Positions 1 through 6,305 of a DNA stretch of 6,305 nucleotides are shown one piece after another. Numbering within the stretch: position 1 is the stretch's first letter; every line of letters begins with the position of its first letter. The position numbers were made by a program, and so were the translations under genes. This DNA is from Armatimonadota bacterium (GTDB lineage Bacteria; Armatimonadota; Hebobacteria; Hebobacterales; WVXJ01). The DNA is taken from positions 2,294 through 8,598 of the forward strand of contig WVXJ01000043.1 in NCBI GenBank assembly GCA_011773575.1. The letters are read 5' to 3'. The notes beneath the pieces were generated by a model. That model made no database searches and was not told where the DNA came from. It worked only from the letters and a program-made list of their open reading frames with translations.

Positions 1-29
1 CTGACAAACCGCCCCCTCTGTCGAGTAAT
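1..29 (+). promoter_or_regulatory. Weak candidate sigma-70-type promoter upstream of the recombinase gene
   Basis: CTGACA at 1-6 matches five of six bases of the -35 consensus. AGTAAT at 24-29 matches four of six of the -10 consensus, and the spacer is exactly 17 bases. Transcription would begin near base 36, leaving a leader of about 65 bases before the TTG start. The match rests on sequence similarity alone, and the window edge hides anything upstream, so the recombinase could instead be read from a promoter further up. Bases 30-86 show no other feature I can support. Confidence 0.22.
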
Positions 30-86
30 CAAAGGGCTGGCAAACATGGTAATTGATTGATGGAGTCAAATACACAGGGTCACCCT

Positions 87-93
87 GAAGGGG
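87..93 (+). promoter_or_regulatory. Ribosome binding site that supports the TTG start of the recombinase
   Basis: GAAGGGG lies six bases before the TTG at 100-102 and resembles the Shine-Dalgarno core. The reading frame has a stop at 58-60 and no ATG or GTG between that stop and the TTG, so this site with its spacing decides the non-ATG start. Confidence 0.6.
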
Positions 94-99
94 TCTGCC

Positions 100-1014
100 T
101 TGAGAGGCGCGCAAGAAGAATTTCTCCAATACTTGAAAAGCGTTCGAGGAGCATCACAGCACACCCTGCGCGCTTACCGCAAGGACTTGGGCCAACTTCT
201 CGATTTCCTCTCCGGGAATGACGAAGTGAATTCTTGGGAGGATGTTTCAGATGCCCATCTGCGGCGTTTCCTGGGCAATCTCTCAGAACGCGGCAAAGCG
301 CAGACCTCGCTGGCAAGGAAACTCTCCTGTTTTCGGTCTTTTTTCACCTATCTTTGCCAGCACAAGGGACTGCCGCTGAACCCTACGGTTGGCCTTGTAT
401 CACCCCGGCTGCCTCGCCGTTTGCCTCAATTCCTGGATCCCGGGGAGATAGAGAAACTGCTGGCCGCACCCCCAAAGGACATCCCACTGGGCCTGCGTGA
501 TCGAGCCATTCTGGAAATGCTCTATTCCACCGGCCTGAGAGTGAGCGAACTTGTATCATTGAGCCTGAATCAAATTCAAGGTCAGGCCGAACTTCACGTG
601 CGGGGAAAGAGGGATAAGGAGCGAGTGGTGTTTCTGGGCGCTCCCGCAATTGAGGCGCTGGACAATTACCTGCGCATTGGAAGGCAGGCTCTTGCCAAGG
701 GGGGCAAAAAGAGCGAGAGGACAGGAAAAGGGAAAGATGAAGCGGTTTTCCTAAACCGGCGGGGAGGCCGGCTCACAGATCGCAGTGTGCGGAGGATTCT
801 CCACAAGTACATCATGCTCACCTGCGCCCGTCACGGGCTCAGCCCACATTCACTGCGCCACACTTTCGCAACCCACCTGTTGGAGGGAGGAGCGGACCTG
901 CGGGTTATCCAGGAACTGCTGGGCCACTCCAGCCTTTCCACAACTCAGATTTACACACATACAAGCCTTCGTCACCTGAAGGAGGTCTATTCCAGAACTC
1001 ACCCCCGTGCGTGA
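100..1014 (+). CDS. xerC: Tyrosine recombinase of the XerC/XerD family
   Basis: The product is a 304-residue site-specific recombinase, the usual length for the family. Known XerC/XerD proteins act in the cytoplasm on dif-like sites to resolve chromosome dimers at division. The N-terminal SAM-like core-binding domain spans about residues 3-90, with a typical stretch around HTLRAYRKDL (21-30). The catalytic domain spans about 108-304. The active-site set is complete: R147 (in STGLRVSEL), K170, H250, R253 (HSLRH), H276 (LLGHSSLSTTQIYTH) and nucleophile Y285. The end VYSRTHPRA resembles the XerC C-terminal tail, but XerC and XerD cannot be separated safely without alignment. Residues about 195-213 form a lysine/glycine-rich loop that looks longer than in E. 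coli XerD. TTG at 100 is chosen because the N-terminus then fits the family and GAAGGGG precedes it by six bases. It probably shares a transcript with the next gene, 35 bases downstream. Confidence 0.93.
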   Translation: MRGAQEEFLQYLKSVRGASQHTLRAYRKDLGQLLDFLSGNDEVNSWEDVSDAHLRRFLGNLSERGKAQTSLARKLSCFRSFFTYLCQHKGLPLNPTVGLVSPRLPRRLPQFLDPGEIEKLLAAPPKDIPLGLRDRAILEMLYSTGLRVSELVSLSLNQIQGQAELHVRGKRDKERVVFLGAPAIEALDNYLRIGRQALAKGGKKSERTGKGKDEAVFLNRRGGRLTDRSVRRILHKYIMLTCARHGLSPHSLRHTFATHLLEGGADLRVIQELLGHSSLSTTQIYTHTSLRHLKEVYSRTHPRA

Positions 1015-1049
1015 GCGGCAGCCTTTGGCTGAACCGGAGCGACAAATAG

Positions 1050-1544
1050 ATGCATGAGCCGAGTATTGAAGAGCAACTGAAAGTAATCGAGGCTGCATTG
1101 GGCCGTACCGAGGCGCGAAATCTGCCTGCTGTCATGCCCACCGCGAGTGTGCCGGAGGACATCAGGGTTCGCGATAAGCGGGAAGGGGAGCGAGAGTCGA
1201 GAGAACTTGCTATTGCCCTCTTGCAGAAGATGGAGAAAAGGGTCGCCGACTTGGAGATGGAGGGAATGCTGCACCGTCAGCACCAGGTCATCGCAGAGGC
1301 ATTGCACCAGGAAGAAAGAGAGGCGATTGAAGTTATCAGCGATGAGCTGGCCGCCCTCAAGAAGCGCGCAGCCCGGGTTGAGCAGTGGCTTCAGCAGATG
1401 GACCACCAGCCGGAAGTGCCGCGAGAACCATATCGCTTGCGCTTTGAGCCTCTAACGAATAAGCCGCAGCAAGCCCTCATGATGATTCTGCTGGCGATCT
1501 CCAGCCTGGGGCTGCTGCTGTTCGTGCTTTTGCGCGGCCCATGA
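1050..1544 (+). CDS. Small coiled-coil protein with C-terminal membrane anchor, unknown function
   Basis: I do not recognise a family for this 164-residue product. Residues 1-44 are mixed and include a short Pro/Ala-containing linker. Residues about 45-118 are very rich in Glu, Arg, Lys, Ala and Leu with regular hydrophobic spacing, and probably form a long coiled coil. A Pro-rich hinge follows (120-128). Residues about 141-161 are one hydrophobic segment (ALMMILLAISSLGLLLFVLL) ending three residues before the C-terminus. There is no N-terminal signal peptide, so the layout is that of a tail-anchored protein with a cytoplasmic coiled coil. The ATG at 1050 has GGAG at 1034-1037, a little far upstream. 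A second ATG at 1054 is out of frame. It lies 35 bases after the recombinase gene on the same strand, which suggests cotranscription but not function. Coding status rests on the coherent architecture and tight packing between neighbours. Confidence 0.75.
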   Translation: MHEPSIEEQLKVIEAALGRTEARNLPAVMPTASVPEDIRVRDKREGERESRELAIALLQKMEKRVADLEMEGMLHRQHQVIAEALHQEEREAIEVISDELAALKKRAARVEQWLQQMDHQPEVPREPYRLRFEPLTNKPQQALMMILLAISSLGLLLFVLLRGP

Positions 1545-1564
1545 AATCCTGCGAGAACCGAGCA

Positions 1565-2401
1565 TCACTCCTGCCCGCTGTCACCGCCGAGAAGGGCAAC
1601 TACCTCGTCCCACCGACCCGGCTGAGAAGAAGTCACCTCTTCGTGATAGACAGAGCCGGACTGCGCCAGCCACACCACAGGCTTGGGATTGCGCTGCGCT
1701 TCCCGTACCAGGTCAAGTGGAGTCGAGTGACCCTGCACTGAAATCTCTCCGATGAACTGCTTGGTCTTCTCATCAGTTGGGCCGAAAGTAACATAACGCT
1801 GGGTCCTGGCCTTAGGGTTGGCGCGGTTGTCGAGCAGCAATTCAACTATATCGCTTCGCCCTTCGAAAGCCGCCCTGTGCAAAGGAGTCCAGCCGTCGTC
1901 ATCCGAGGCATTCACGTTGGCATGATTTTCCACAAGCAGTTTGCAGACATTAAGGGAAGCCCCCATTACCGCCGCATGCAGCGGGGTACGACCATCCCTG
2001 TCTTTGGCATTGATACTCGCCCCATTGGCGAGGAGCAACTTCGCTGCTTCATAAGATGCATCAACATTCGCCAGATGTAATGCCGTCTTGCCCTCGTCAT
2101 CTTTAGCATTGACCTTCGCCCCCCAGTCAAGCAATACCCTGACTACGTCATGTTGTCCGTGGAACGCCGCTGCATGGAGGGGTATCTCGCCATTGTCTGC
2201 TTTCCAGTTGATCAAGGTGGGTTTTTCTTTGATCAATTTCTCGACGGTTTCCCTCTCGCCTTCCTTGACCGCCTCGATGAATTCGCGAGTCTCTTCTGCG
2301 CTAGGCTTGGGACGGGGATCGGCGCATCCAGCGGCGAGAACGACCACTGCACCCATAAGCATCAGGAAAGCGCTCGCGAAGGTTCTTTTCGAATACTTCA
2401 T
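1565..2401 (-). CDS. Ankyrin-repeat lipoprotein
   Basis: The 278-residue product begins with a lipoprotein signal peptide: basic start MKYSKR, a hydrophobic core and an LAAGC lipobox with the lipidated cysteine at 26. Alanine follows the cysteine; in a diderm using the E. coli-type sorting rule this favours the outer membrane. After a charged linker come ankyrin repeats. A degenerate one lies near 36-67, then clear ones start at 71 (GEIPLHAAAF), 104 (GKTALHLANV), 137 (GRTPLHAAVM) and 170 (GWTPLHRAAF), followed by a diverged one near 225-245 (STPLDLVREA). A non-repeat insert of about 25 residues (200-224) separates the last two. Ankyrin repeats bind proteins; no enzymatic motif is visible, so it is probably a periplasmic or surface scaffold or inhibitor. 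The open frame extends 117 codons upstream, but ATG at 2401 is chosen because it gives the signal peptide and has a strong ribosome site. Its ATG overlaps the gyrA stop by four bases, indicating translational coupling. Confidence 0.9.
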   Translation of the reverse strand: MKYSKRTFASAFLMLMGAVVVLAAGCADPRPKPSAEETREFIEAVKEGERETVEKLIKEKPTLINWKADNGEIPLHAAAFHGQHDVVRVLLDWGAKVNAKDDEGKTALHLANVDASYEAAKLLLANGASINAKDRDGRTPLHAAVMGASLNVCKLLVENHANVNASDDDGWTPLHRAAFEGRSDIVELLLDNRANPKARTQRYVTFGPTDEKTKQFIGEISVQGHSTPLDLVREAQRNPKPVVWLAQSGSVYHEEVTSSQPGRWDEVVALLGGDSGQE

Positions 2402-4866
2402 TGAATTTCTCCTTCGGGCACCGCTTTGCTTACCTCCTTCTTTATCACCACGGCAATCGTCGCCAGGCGGTCCTTTCCGCCCAGGCGGATAAGCCTTACG
2501 CCCTGGGCGGAACGGCCCGTCTCTCGAATATCTCCAACCCGTTGGCGGATTATCTGTCCTTCCGTGGTGATGGCGAGGAGTTGGTCCTCCGAATCCACCA
2601 CCGCCATGCCCACGAGGGGCCCGTTCTTGGCGGTTATATTGAGGGTCTTTATGCCGATTCCGCCGCGTCGCTGTTTGCGATAATTGGAGAGTTTGGTGCG
2701 CTTGCCGAAGCCGAGCCTGGTGGCAACGAGAAGTTCCGCATCCTCTCTGCATACAGCCATTCCCACAACTTCATCGCTCTTCCTCAGCCGGATACCGCGC
2801 ACTCCCGCCGCCTGACGACCCATGGGGCGAACCTGCTCTTCAGAGAAGCGGACGGACATTCCCTTCTTGGTCGCCAGCACGATATCCTGTTTCCCGTCGG
2901 TAATCTCCACCCAGCAGAGTTCATCGCCTTTCTGTAACTTGATGGCGATGATTCCCCCCTTCAGGCGGGTATGGAGGCCTTCCAGCGCGACCTTCTTGAC
3001 CGTCCCGCGGCTCGTAGTCATGAAGACATAGCGGTCCGGGGCGAATTCCTTTACCGCAAGAATGGCGGTAATCTGCTCTTTAGGCTCAATAGCAATGAGA
3101 TTGATTATGGCCGTGCCCCGCGCTTGGCGGCTGGCCGCGGGAATCTCGTGAGCGCGGAGCCGATAGACGCGGCCCCGGTTGGTGAAGAAGAGGACATAGT
3201 GATGGGTGGTAGTGATGAAGAGATGCTCCACCTGATCCTCCTCTTTGGCGGTAAGTGCGATAATACCCTTGCCGCCGCGGCCCTGGGTGCGGTAGGTGTC
3301 CATCGGCAGTCTCTTCATATAGCCGTCACGGGTAGCGGTGATGACCATCTCTTCTTCCGCGATAAGATCCTCGATAGAGAGATCCTCAACATCTTCCAGG
3401 CGAATGCGAGTGCGCCGCTCGTTCCCGTGTTTTTCCTTTACTTGCTGGAGTTCTTCTTTCACCACCTGCATGATCTTGCGCACATCGGCGAGCAGGTCTT
3501 CAAGATGGGCTATACGCTTGATAATCTCTTTATACTCATCATCAATCTTCTTCCGCTCCAGTGAGGTCAACTGGCGCAGAAGCAGTTCCAGGATGGCATT
3601 CGCCTGCTTCTCGGTGAGCTTGAAGCGTTCAATCAACTTCTTGCGGGCGGCCGCCGGATTCGCCGCCGCCCGGATGATGGCGATTACTTCATCCAGGAAT
3701 TTCAAAGCGATGCGATAGCCTTCCAATATATGTGCCCGCGCGCGGGCTTTCTCCAACTCAAATTGGGAACGGCGGGTGATTATCTCCCGCCGATGCGAGA
3801 GGTATTGGTTGAGCAAACCCAGAATGCCGAGAGTTCTCGGCACACCATCTACCAGGGCAACGGCATTTACGGGAAACGTGGTGCGCAGGCGTGTATGTTT
3901 GTAGAGGTTGTTTAAGACCACATTGGGGTTGGCGTCACGCCGCAATTCCACGACTATCCGCATCCCCTTGCGATCCGATTCATCCCTCAGTCCGACGATT
4001 TCGGGCCGGCGCTTGCTGGTCGCCAGTTGTGCTATCTGTTCAACCAATTGAGTCTTATTTACATTGTAGGGGATCTCGGTTATCAGGATGGATTGTCTGT
4101 CTCCTCGACCGAGAGGCTCTATGCTGGCGCGCGCCTGCATCACAATAGAACCCCGGCCGGTACTGAAGGCGCTCTTTATACCACTCGTACCCATGATAAG
4201 TCCGCCGGTGGGGAAATCGGGCCCGGGCAGAACCTTCATCACCTCTTCCAGAGTCGTGTCGGGATTGTCAATCAACAGACAGCAGGCATTTATGACTTCA
4301 GTAAGGTTGTGAGGGGGTATGTTAGTCGCCATTCCCACGGCAATGCCGGAGCCGCCGTTGCAGAGCAGGTTCGGGAAAGCCGACGGCAGAACAGTGGGCT
4401 CATTCGCGGACTGGTCGAAATTGGGGACGAAATCCACCGTATTCTTGTCAATGTCCACCAACATTCGCGCGCCCAAAGGAGACAGCCGCGCTTCTGTATA
4501 ACGCATTGCGCCGGGAGGATCGCCGTCAACGGAGCCGAAGTTGCCGTGACCGTCAACCAGGGGATAGAGCAGGTTCCAGCCTTGGGCCATCCTCGCCAGG
4601 GTGGGATAGATGACTTCATTGCCGTGCGGGTGATATGTCTTCATGGTTTCACCGACCACACCCGCGCATTTGCTGTAACGCGCTCCGGGGCCCAGGTTCA
4701 TCGCATGCATGGCGTAGAGGATGCGCCGCTGCGCCGGCTTTAGGCCGTCCCGAACATCCGGGAGCGCCCTTGCTACAATCACGCTCATTGCGAAAGTCAT
4801 GAATGACTCTCGCATCTCCTCTTGGATATCAATTTCCGGGATCTTTTGTTTTGCTGCTTCTGCCAT
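2398..4866 (-). CDS. gyrA: DNA gyrase subunit A
   Basis: This 822-residue protein is the DNA breakage-reunion subunit of gyrase (A2B2), which introduces negative supercoils using ATP hydrolysed by GyrB. The winged-helix region carries the catalytic tyrosine Y123 in AMRYTEARL, with R122 beside it, and VARALPDVRDGLKPAQRR near 31-48. A tower and coiled-coil region runs to about 500. The C-terminal DNA-wrapping pinwheel follows, and six blade motifs can be read near residues 528, 579, 633, 683, 731 and 784. The first is a gyrase box, QGRGGKG (528-534), which favours GyrA over ParC. The acidic tail found in E. coli is absent. In the quinolone region, E84 and P88 stand where E. coli has Ser83 and Asp87. 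The ATG at 4866 is the first possible start after an in-frame stop at 4876-4878. Its ribosome site is weak (AGAGG, 13 bases upstream). gyrB lies 122 bases upstream and the lipoprotein gene overlaps the stop. Confidence 0.98.
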   Translation of the reverse strand: MAEAAKQKIPEIDIQEEMRESFMTFAMSVIVARALPDVRDGLKPAQRRILYAMHAMNLGPGARYSKCAGVVGETMKTYHPHGNEVIYPTLARMAQGWNLLYPLVDGHGNFGSVDGDPPGAMRYTEARLSPLGARMLVDIDKNTVDFVPNFDQSANEPTVLPSAFPNLLCNGGSGIAVGMATNIPPHNLTEVINACCLLIDNPDTTLEEVMKVLPGPDFPTGGLIMGTSGIKSAFSTGRGSIVMQARASIEPLGRGDRQSILITEIPYNVNKTQLVEQIAQLATSKRRPEIVGLRDESDRKGMRIVVELRRDANPNVVLNNLYKHTRLRTTFPVNAVALVDGVPRTLGILGLLNQYLSHRREIITRRSQFELEKARARAHILEGYRIALKFLDEVIAIIRAAANPAAARKKLIERFKLTEKQANAILELLLRQLTSLERKKIDDEYKEIIKRIAHLEDLLADVRKIMQVVKEELQQVKEKHGNERRTRIRLEDVEDLSIEDLIAEEEMVITATRDGYMKRLPMDTYRTQGRGGKGIIALTAKEEDQVEHLFITTTHHYVLFFTNRGRVYRLRAHEIPAASRQARGTAIINLIAIEPKEQITAILAVKEFAPDRYVFMTTSRGTVKKVALEGLHTRLKGGIIAIKLQKGDELCWVEITDGKQDIVLATKKGMSVRFSEEQVRPMGRQAAGVRGIRLRKSDEVVGMAVCREDAELLVATRLGFGKRTKLSNYRKQRRGGIGIKTLNITAKNGPLVGMAVVDSEDQLLAITTEGQIIRQRVGDIRETGRSAQGVRLIRLGGKDRLATIAVVIKKEVSKAVPEGEIQ
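2409..2415 (-). promoter_or_regulatory. Strong ribosome binding site inside the gyrA 3' end
   Basis: Read on the minus strand this is GAAGGAG, seven bases before the ATG at 2401 of the ankyrin lipoprotein. It lies within the last gyrA codons. It is the main reason to start the lipoprotein at 2401 rather than further upstream in the open frame. It also means ribosomes can initiate there independently as well as by coupling from gyrA. Confidence 0.75.
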
Positions 4867-4988
4867 GTCTCTGTTTCATCCTCTGTTATGGAAGTAGTCT
4901 GTCGTAATTGTGTGTGAAGTTGTCGGAGAGCATCGTATCGGCAGGGGCGGGCTGAGAGCCCGTCAGTATCATCGCTTACAGACTGCGG
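4867..4988 (-). other. gyrB-gyrA spacer with a short perfect hairpin
   Basis: The 122 bases between the gyrB stop and the gyrA ATG hold no gene. CGGGCT at 4948-4953 and AGCCCG at 4957-4962 form a six-base-pair stem with a three-base loop. No T-run follows it on the minus strand, so it does not look like an intrinsic terminator. A weak promoter-like pair on the minus strand (CTGACC, 4992-4987, and GATACT, 4970-4965, spacer 16) could start gyrA separately, but each element matches only four of six consensus bases. The simplest reading is an operon with an untranslated spacer. Confidence 0.4.
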
Positions 4989-6305
4989 TCAGGCGCCGGC
5001 GAGGTCGAGATTGCTGACCTCTTTCGCATAATGAATGATGAATTCCTTGCGGGGCTCTACGGCTTCACCCATAAGCACGGAGAAGATCTCATCGGCAGCC
5101 GCCGCGTCCTCCACATTCACACGCACTATGCGGCGTTTCAGAGGGTCCATGGTGGTTTCCGCCAGTTCCTCCGCGTTCATTTCTCCCAGGCCCTTGTAAC
5201 GCTGTATCTGAACCTTGGAAGATTTCATCTTCTTCATTATGCGTTCCAGGTCCTTATCTGAATGGGCGTAGATAATCTCCTTGCCGTTCTTCACCCCGTA
5301 GAGAGGCGGCAGGGCGATGAAGAGATGTCCGCGCTCAATCAAGGGCCTCATGTAGCGATAGAAGAAGGTCAGGAGAAGGGTGCGAATATGAGCGCCGTCT
5401 ACGTCCGCATCCGCCATGATGATTACCTTATGATAGCGCAGCCGGGAGAGATCGAAGCGACTGACGACTTCTCCATTGGATTCCTCGTCAGCATCAGTGC
5501 CATTGCTGGCGGCGGAGTGTTCCTGGATGCCGGCCCCCAAAGCGGAGATGAGAGTCGCAATCTCGTTGTTGGCGAGGATGCGGTCGAGGCGGGCCTTCTC
5601 AACATTCAGAACAACCCCTCGCAGAGGCAGCACAGCCTGGTTGCGGCTGTCCCGGCTCTGTTTGGCGCTGCCGCCTGCGGATTGGCCCTCTACCAAGAAG
5701 AGTTCGCACTTGGCGGGATCCCGCTCCTGGCAGTCCCAGAGTTTTCCAGGCAGATTCGTTGACTCCAAGGCGCTCTTGCGCTTTATCAGTTCCGCCGCCT
5801 TGCGCGCGGCTTCCCTCGCTCGAGAGGCGGTAATCGCCTTATTGGCGATTTTTCTTGCCACTGATGGATGCTCCTCGAGATAAGAGGAGAGTTTCTCTCC
5901 CACGACCGAGTTAATGAGCCCTTCGATTTCACTATTGCCCAGTTTGGTCTTGGTTTGACCTTCAAACTGCGGAGAGAGGAGTTTCACGCTTATTACCGCG
6001 GTAAGCCCCTCCCGGACATCATCACCGGAGAAGTTCGAGTCCTTTTCCTTGAGCGCGCCCGATTTACGGGCATAAGCATTGATCACCCGGGTAAGGGCGG
6101 TCTTGAAGCCGGACACATGGGTGCCGCCCTCGGAGGTGTGGATGTTATTGGCATAGGAGAGGATATTCTCCAGATAACTTGCATTGTATTGAAGGGCGAT
6201 TTCAACTTCCGTGCCGTCTCGGCTGCCCTTGAAGTAGATGGGCCGATGGACAGGAGTCTTGGCGCGGTCAAGATGTTCCACGAAGGCGGAAATGCCTCCT
6301 TTGTA
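4989..6305 (-). CDS. gyrB: DNA gyrase subunit B, 5' end outside the window
   Basis: These 438 residues are the C-terminal part of the ATPase subunit of gyrase. The frame is open to the window edge, where it reads YKGGISAFVEHLDRAKTP, a typical internal GyrB stretch, so about 200 N-terminal residues (most of the GHKL ATP-binding domain) are missing from view. Numbering from the first visible residue, the transducer region contains GGTHVSGFKTALT (60-72) and the ATP-contacting QTKTKLGN (117-124). The TOPRIM domain has the catalytic glutamate E206 in LVEGQSAGGSA, the metal-binding D299, D301 and D303 in MADADVDGAH, and QRYKGLGEMN (368-377). The end EFIIHYAKEVSNLDLAGA is that of the short form, without the large insertion of E. 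coli GyrB. Two oddities: the usual Asp of EGDSAGGSA is Gln (Q208), and residues about 261-283 form an acidic Ser/Asn-rich insertion. The GTG at 6281 is an internal valine, not the start. Confidence 0.97.
   Translation of the reverse strand, partial: YKGGISAFVEHLDRAKTPVHRPIYFKGSRDGTEVEIALQYNASYLENILSYANNIHTSEGGTHVSGFKTALTRVINAYARKSGALKEKDSNFSGDDVREGLTAVISVKLLSPQFEGQTKTKLGNSEIEGLINSVVGEKLSSYLEEHPSVARKIANKAITASRAREAARKAAELIKRKSALESTNLPGKLWDCQERDPAKCELFLVEGQSAGGSAKQSRDSRNQAVLPLRGVVLNVEKARLDRILANNEIATLISALGAGIQEHSAASNGTDADEESNGEVVSRFDLSRLRYHKVIIMADADVDGAHIRTLLLTFFYRYMRPLIERGHLFIALPPLYGVKNGKEIIYAHSDKDLERIMKKMKSSKVQIQRYKGLGEMNAEELAETTMDPLKRRIVRVNVEDAAAADEIFSVLMGEAVEPRKEFIIHYAKEVSNLDLAGA

Noticed and set aside
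1..60. Open frame from the window edge to TGA at 58-60, possibly the tail of an upstream gene.
   Set aside because: Twenty codons or fewer, another frame is also open over the same bases, and no family is recognisable.
432..444. GGATCCCGGGG, resembling a cloning polylinker.
   Set aside because: It encodes the in-frame family-typical LDPGE segment of the recombinase with no break in homology, so chance restriction sites explain it.
2641..2676. A second gyrase-box-like motif (QRRGGIG) in GyrA blade 5.
   Set aside because: Degenerate RGG-containing motifs in this blade are usual in GyrA proteins (for example RGGKGIKT in B. subtilis), so it is not unusual.
2402..2752. A 117-codon upstream extension of the lipoprotein frame, inside gyrA.
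   Set aside because: It is Arg/Gly/Pro-rich shadow sequence overlapping the conserved GyrA C-terminal domain. It would also bury the signal peptide, and the strong ribosome site marks ATG 2401.
4027..4743. Long open frame on the plus strand (238 codons) opposite gyrA, with another at 2971-3564.
   Set aside because: Both are antisense to highly conserved GyrA sequence and encode no recognisable domain. Such shadows are common opposite GC-rich genes.
6279..6281. GTG as a possible gyrB start codon.
   Set aside because: The upstream codons to the window edge encode YKGGISAF, conserved internal GyrB sequence, so the gene continues past the window.

Overview
This 6.3-kb window is a chromosomal stretch of a bacterium and holds five protein genes in two convergent blocks. 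Base composition is moderately GC-rich by eye. The phylum cannot be fixed from the sequence alone. The lipoprotein signal peptide suggests a diderm cell, and the GyrA active-site region is of a type seen outside Proteobacteria and Firmicutes, but neither point is decisive. I see no IS elements, CRISPR arrays, tRNA or rRNA genes.

Right-pointing block (1-1544): a leader of about 100 bases with a weak candidate promoter, then a complete Xer-type tyrosine recombinase (XerC/XerD family, TTG start, all six catalytic residues present). After 35 bases comes a gene for a small coiled-coil protein with one C-terminal membrane anchor, which I cannot assign to a family.

Left-pointing block (6305 down to 1565): the C-terminal two thirds of gyrB (its 5' end lies outside the window), a 122-base spacer, complete gyrA, and an ankyrin-repeat lipoprotein whose ATG overlaps the gyrA stop codon by four bases. 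The two blocks meet tail to tail with only 20 bases between stop codons, and no obvious intrinsic terminator is visible there.

Functionally the window is mostly chromosome-topology housekeeping: GyrB and GyrA form DNA gyrase, and the Xer recombinase probably resolves chromosome dimers. The less ordinary points are these. All four classical quinolone-contact positions of gyrase (GyrA 83 and 87, GyrB 426 and 447 in E. coli numbering) carry non-standard residues. GyrB has an acidic insertion inside its TOPRIM domain. A cell-envelope ankyrin lipoprotein is translationally coupled to gyrA. An unrecognised tail-anchored coiled-coil protein follows xer. I see no convincing evidence of a wholly new multi-gene system.
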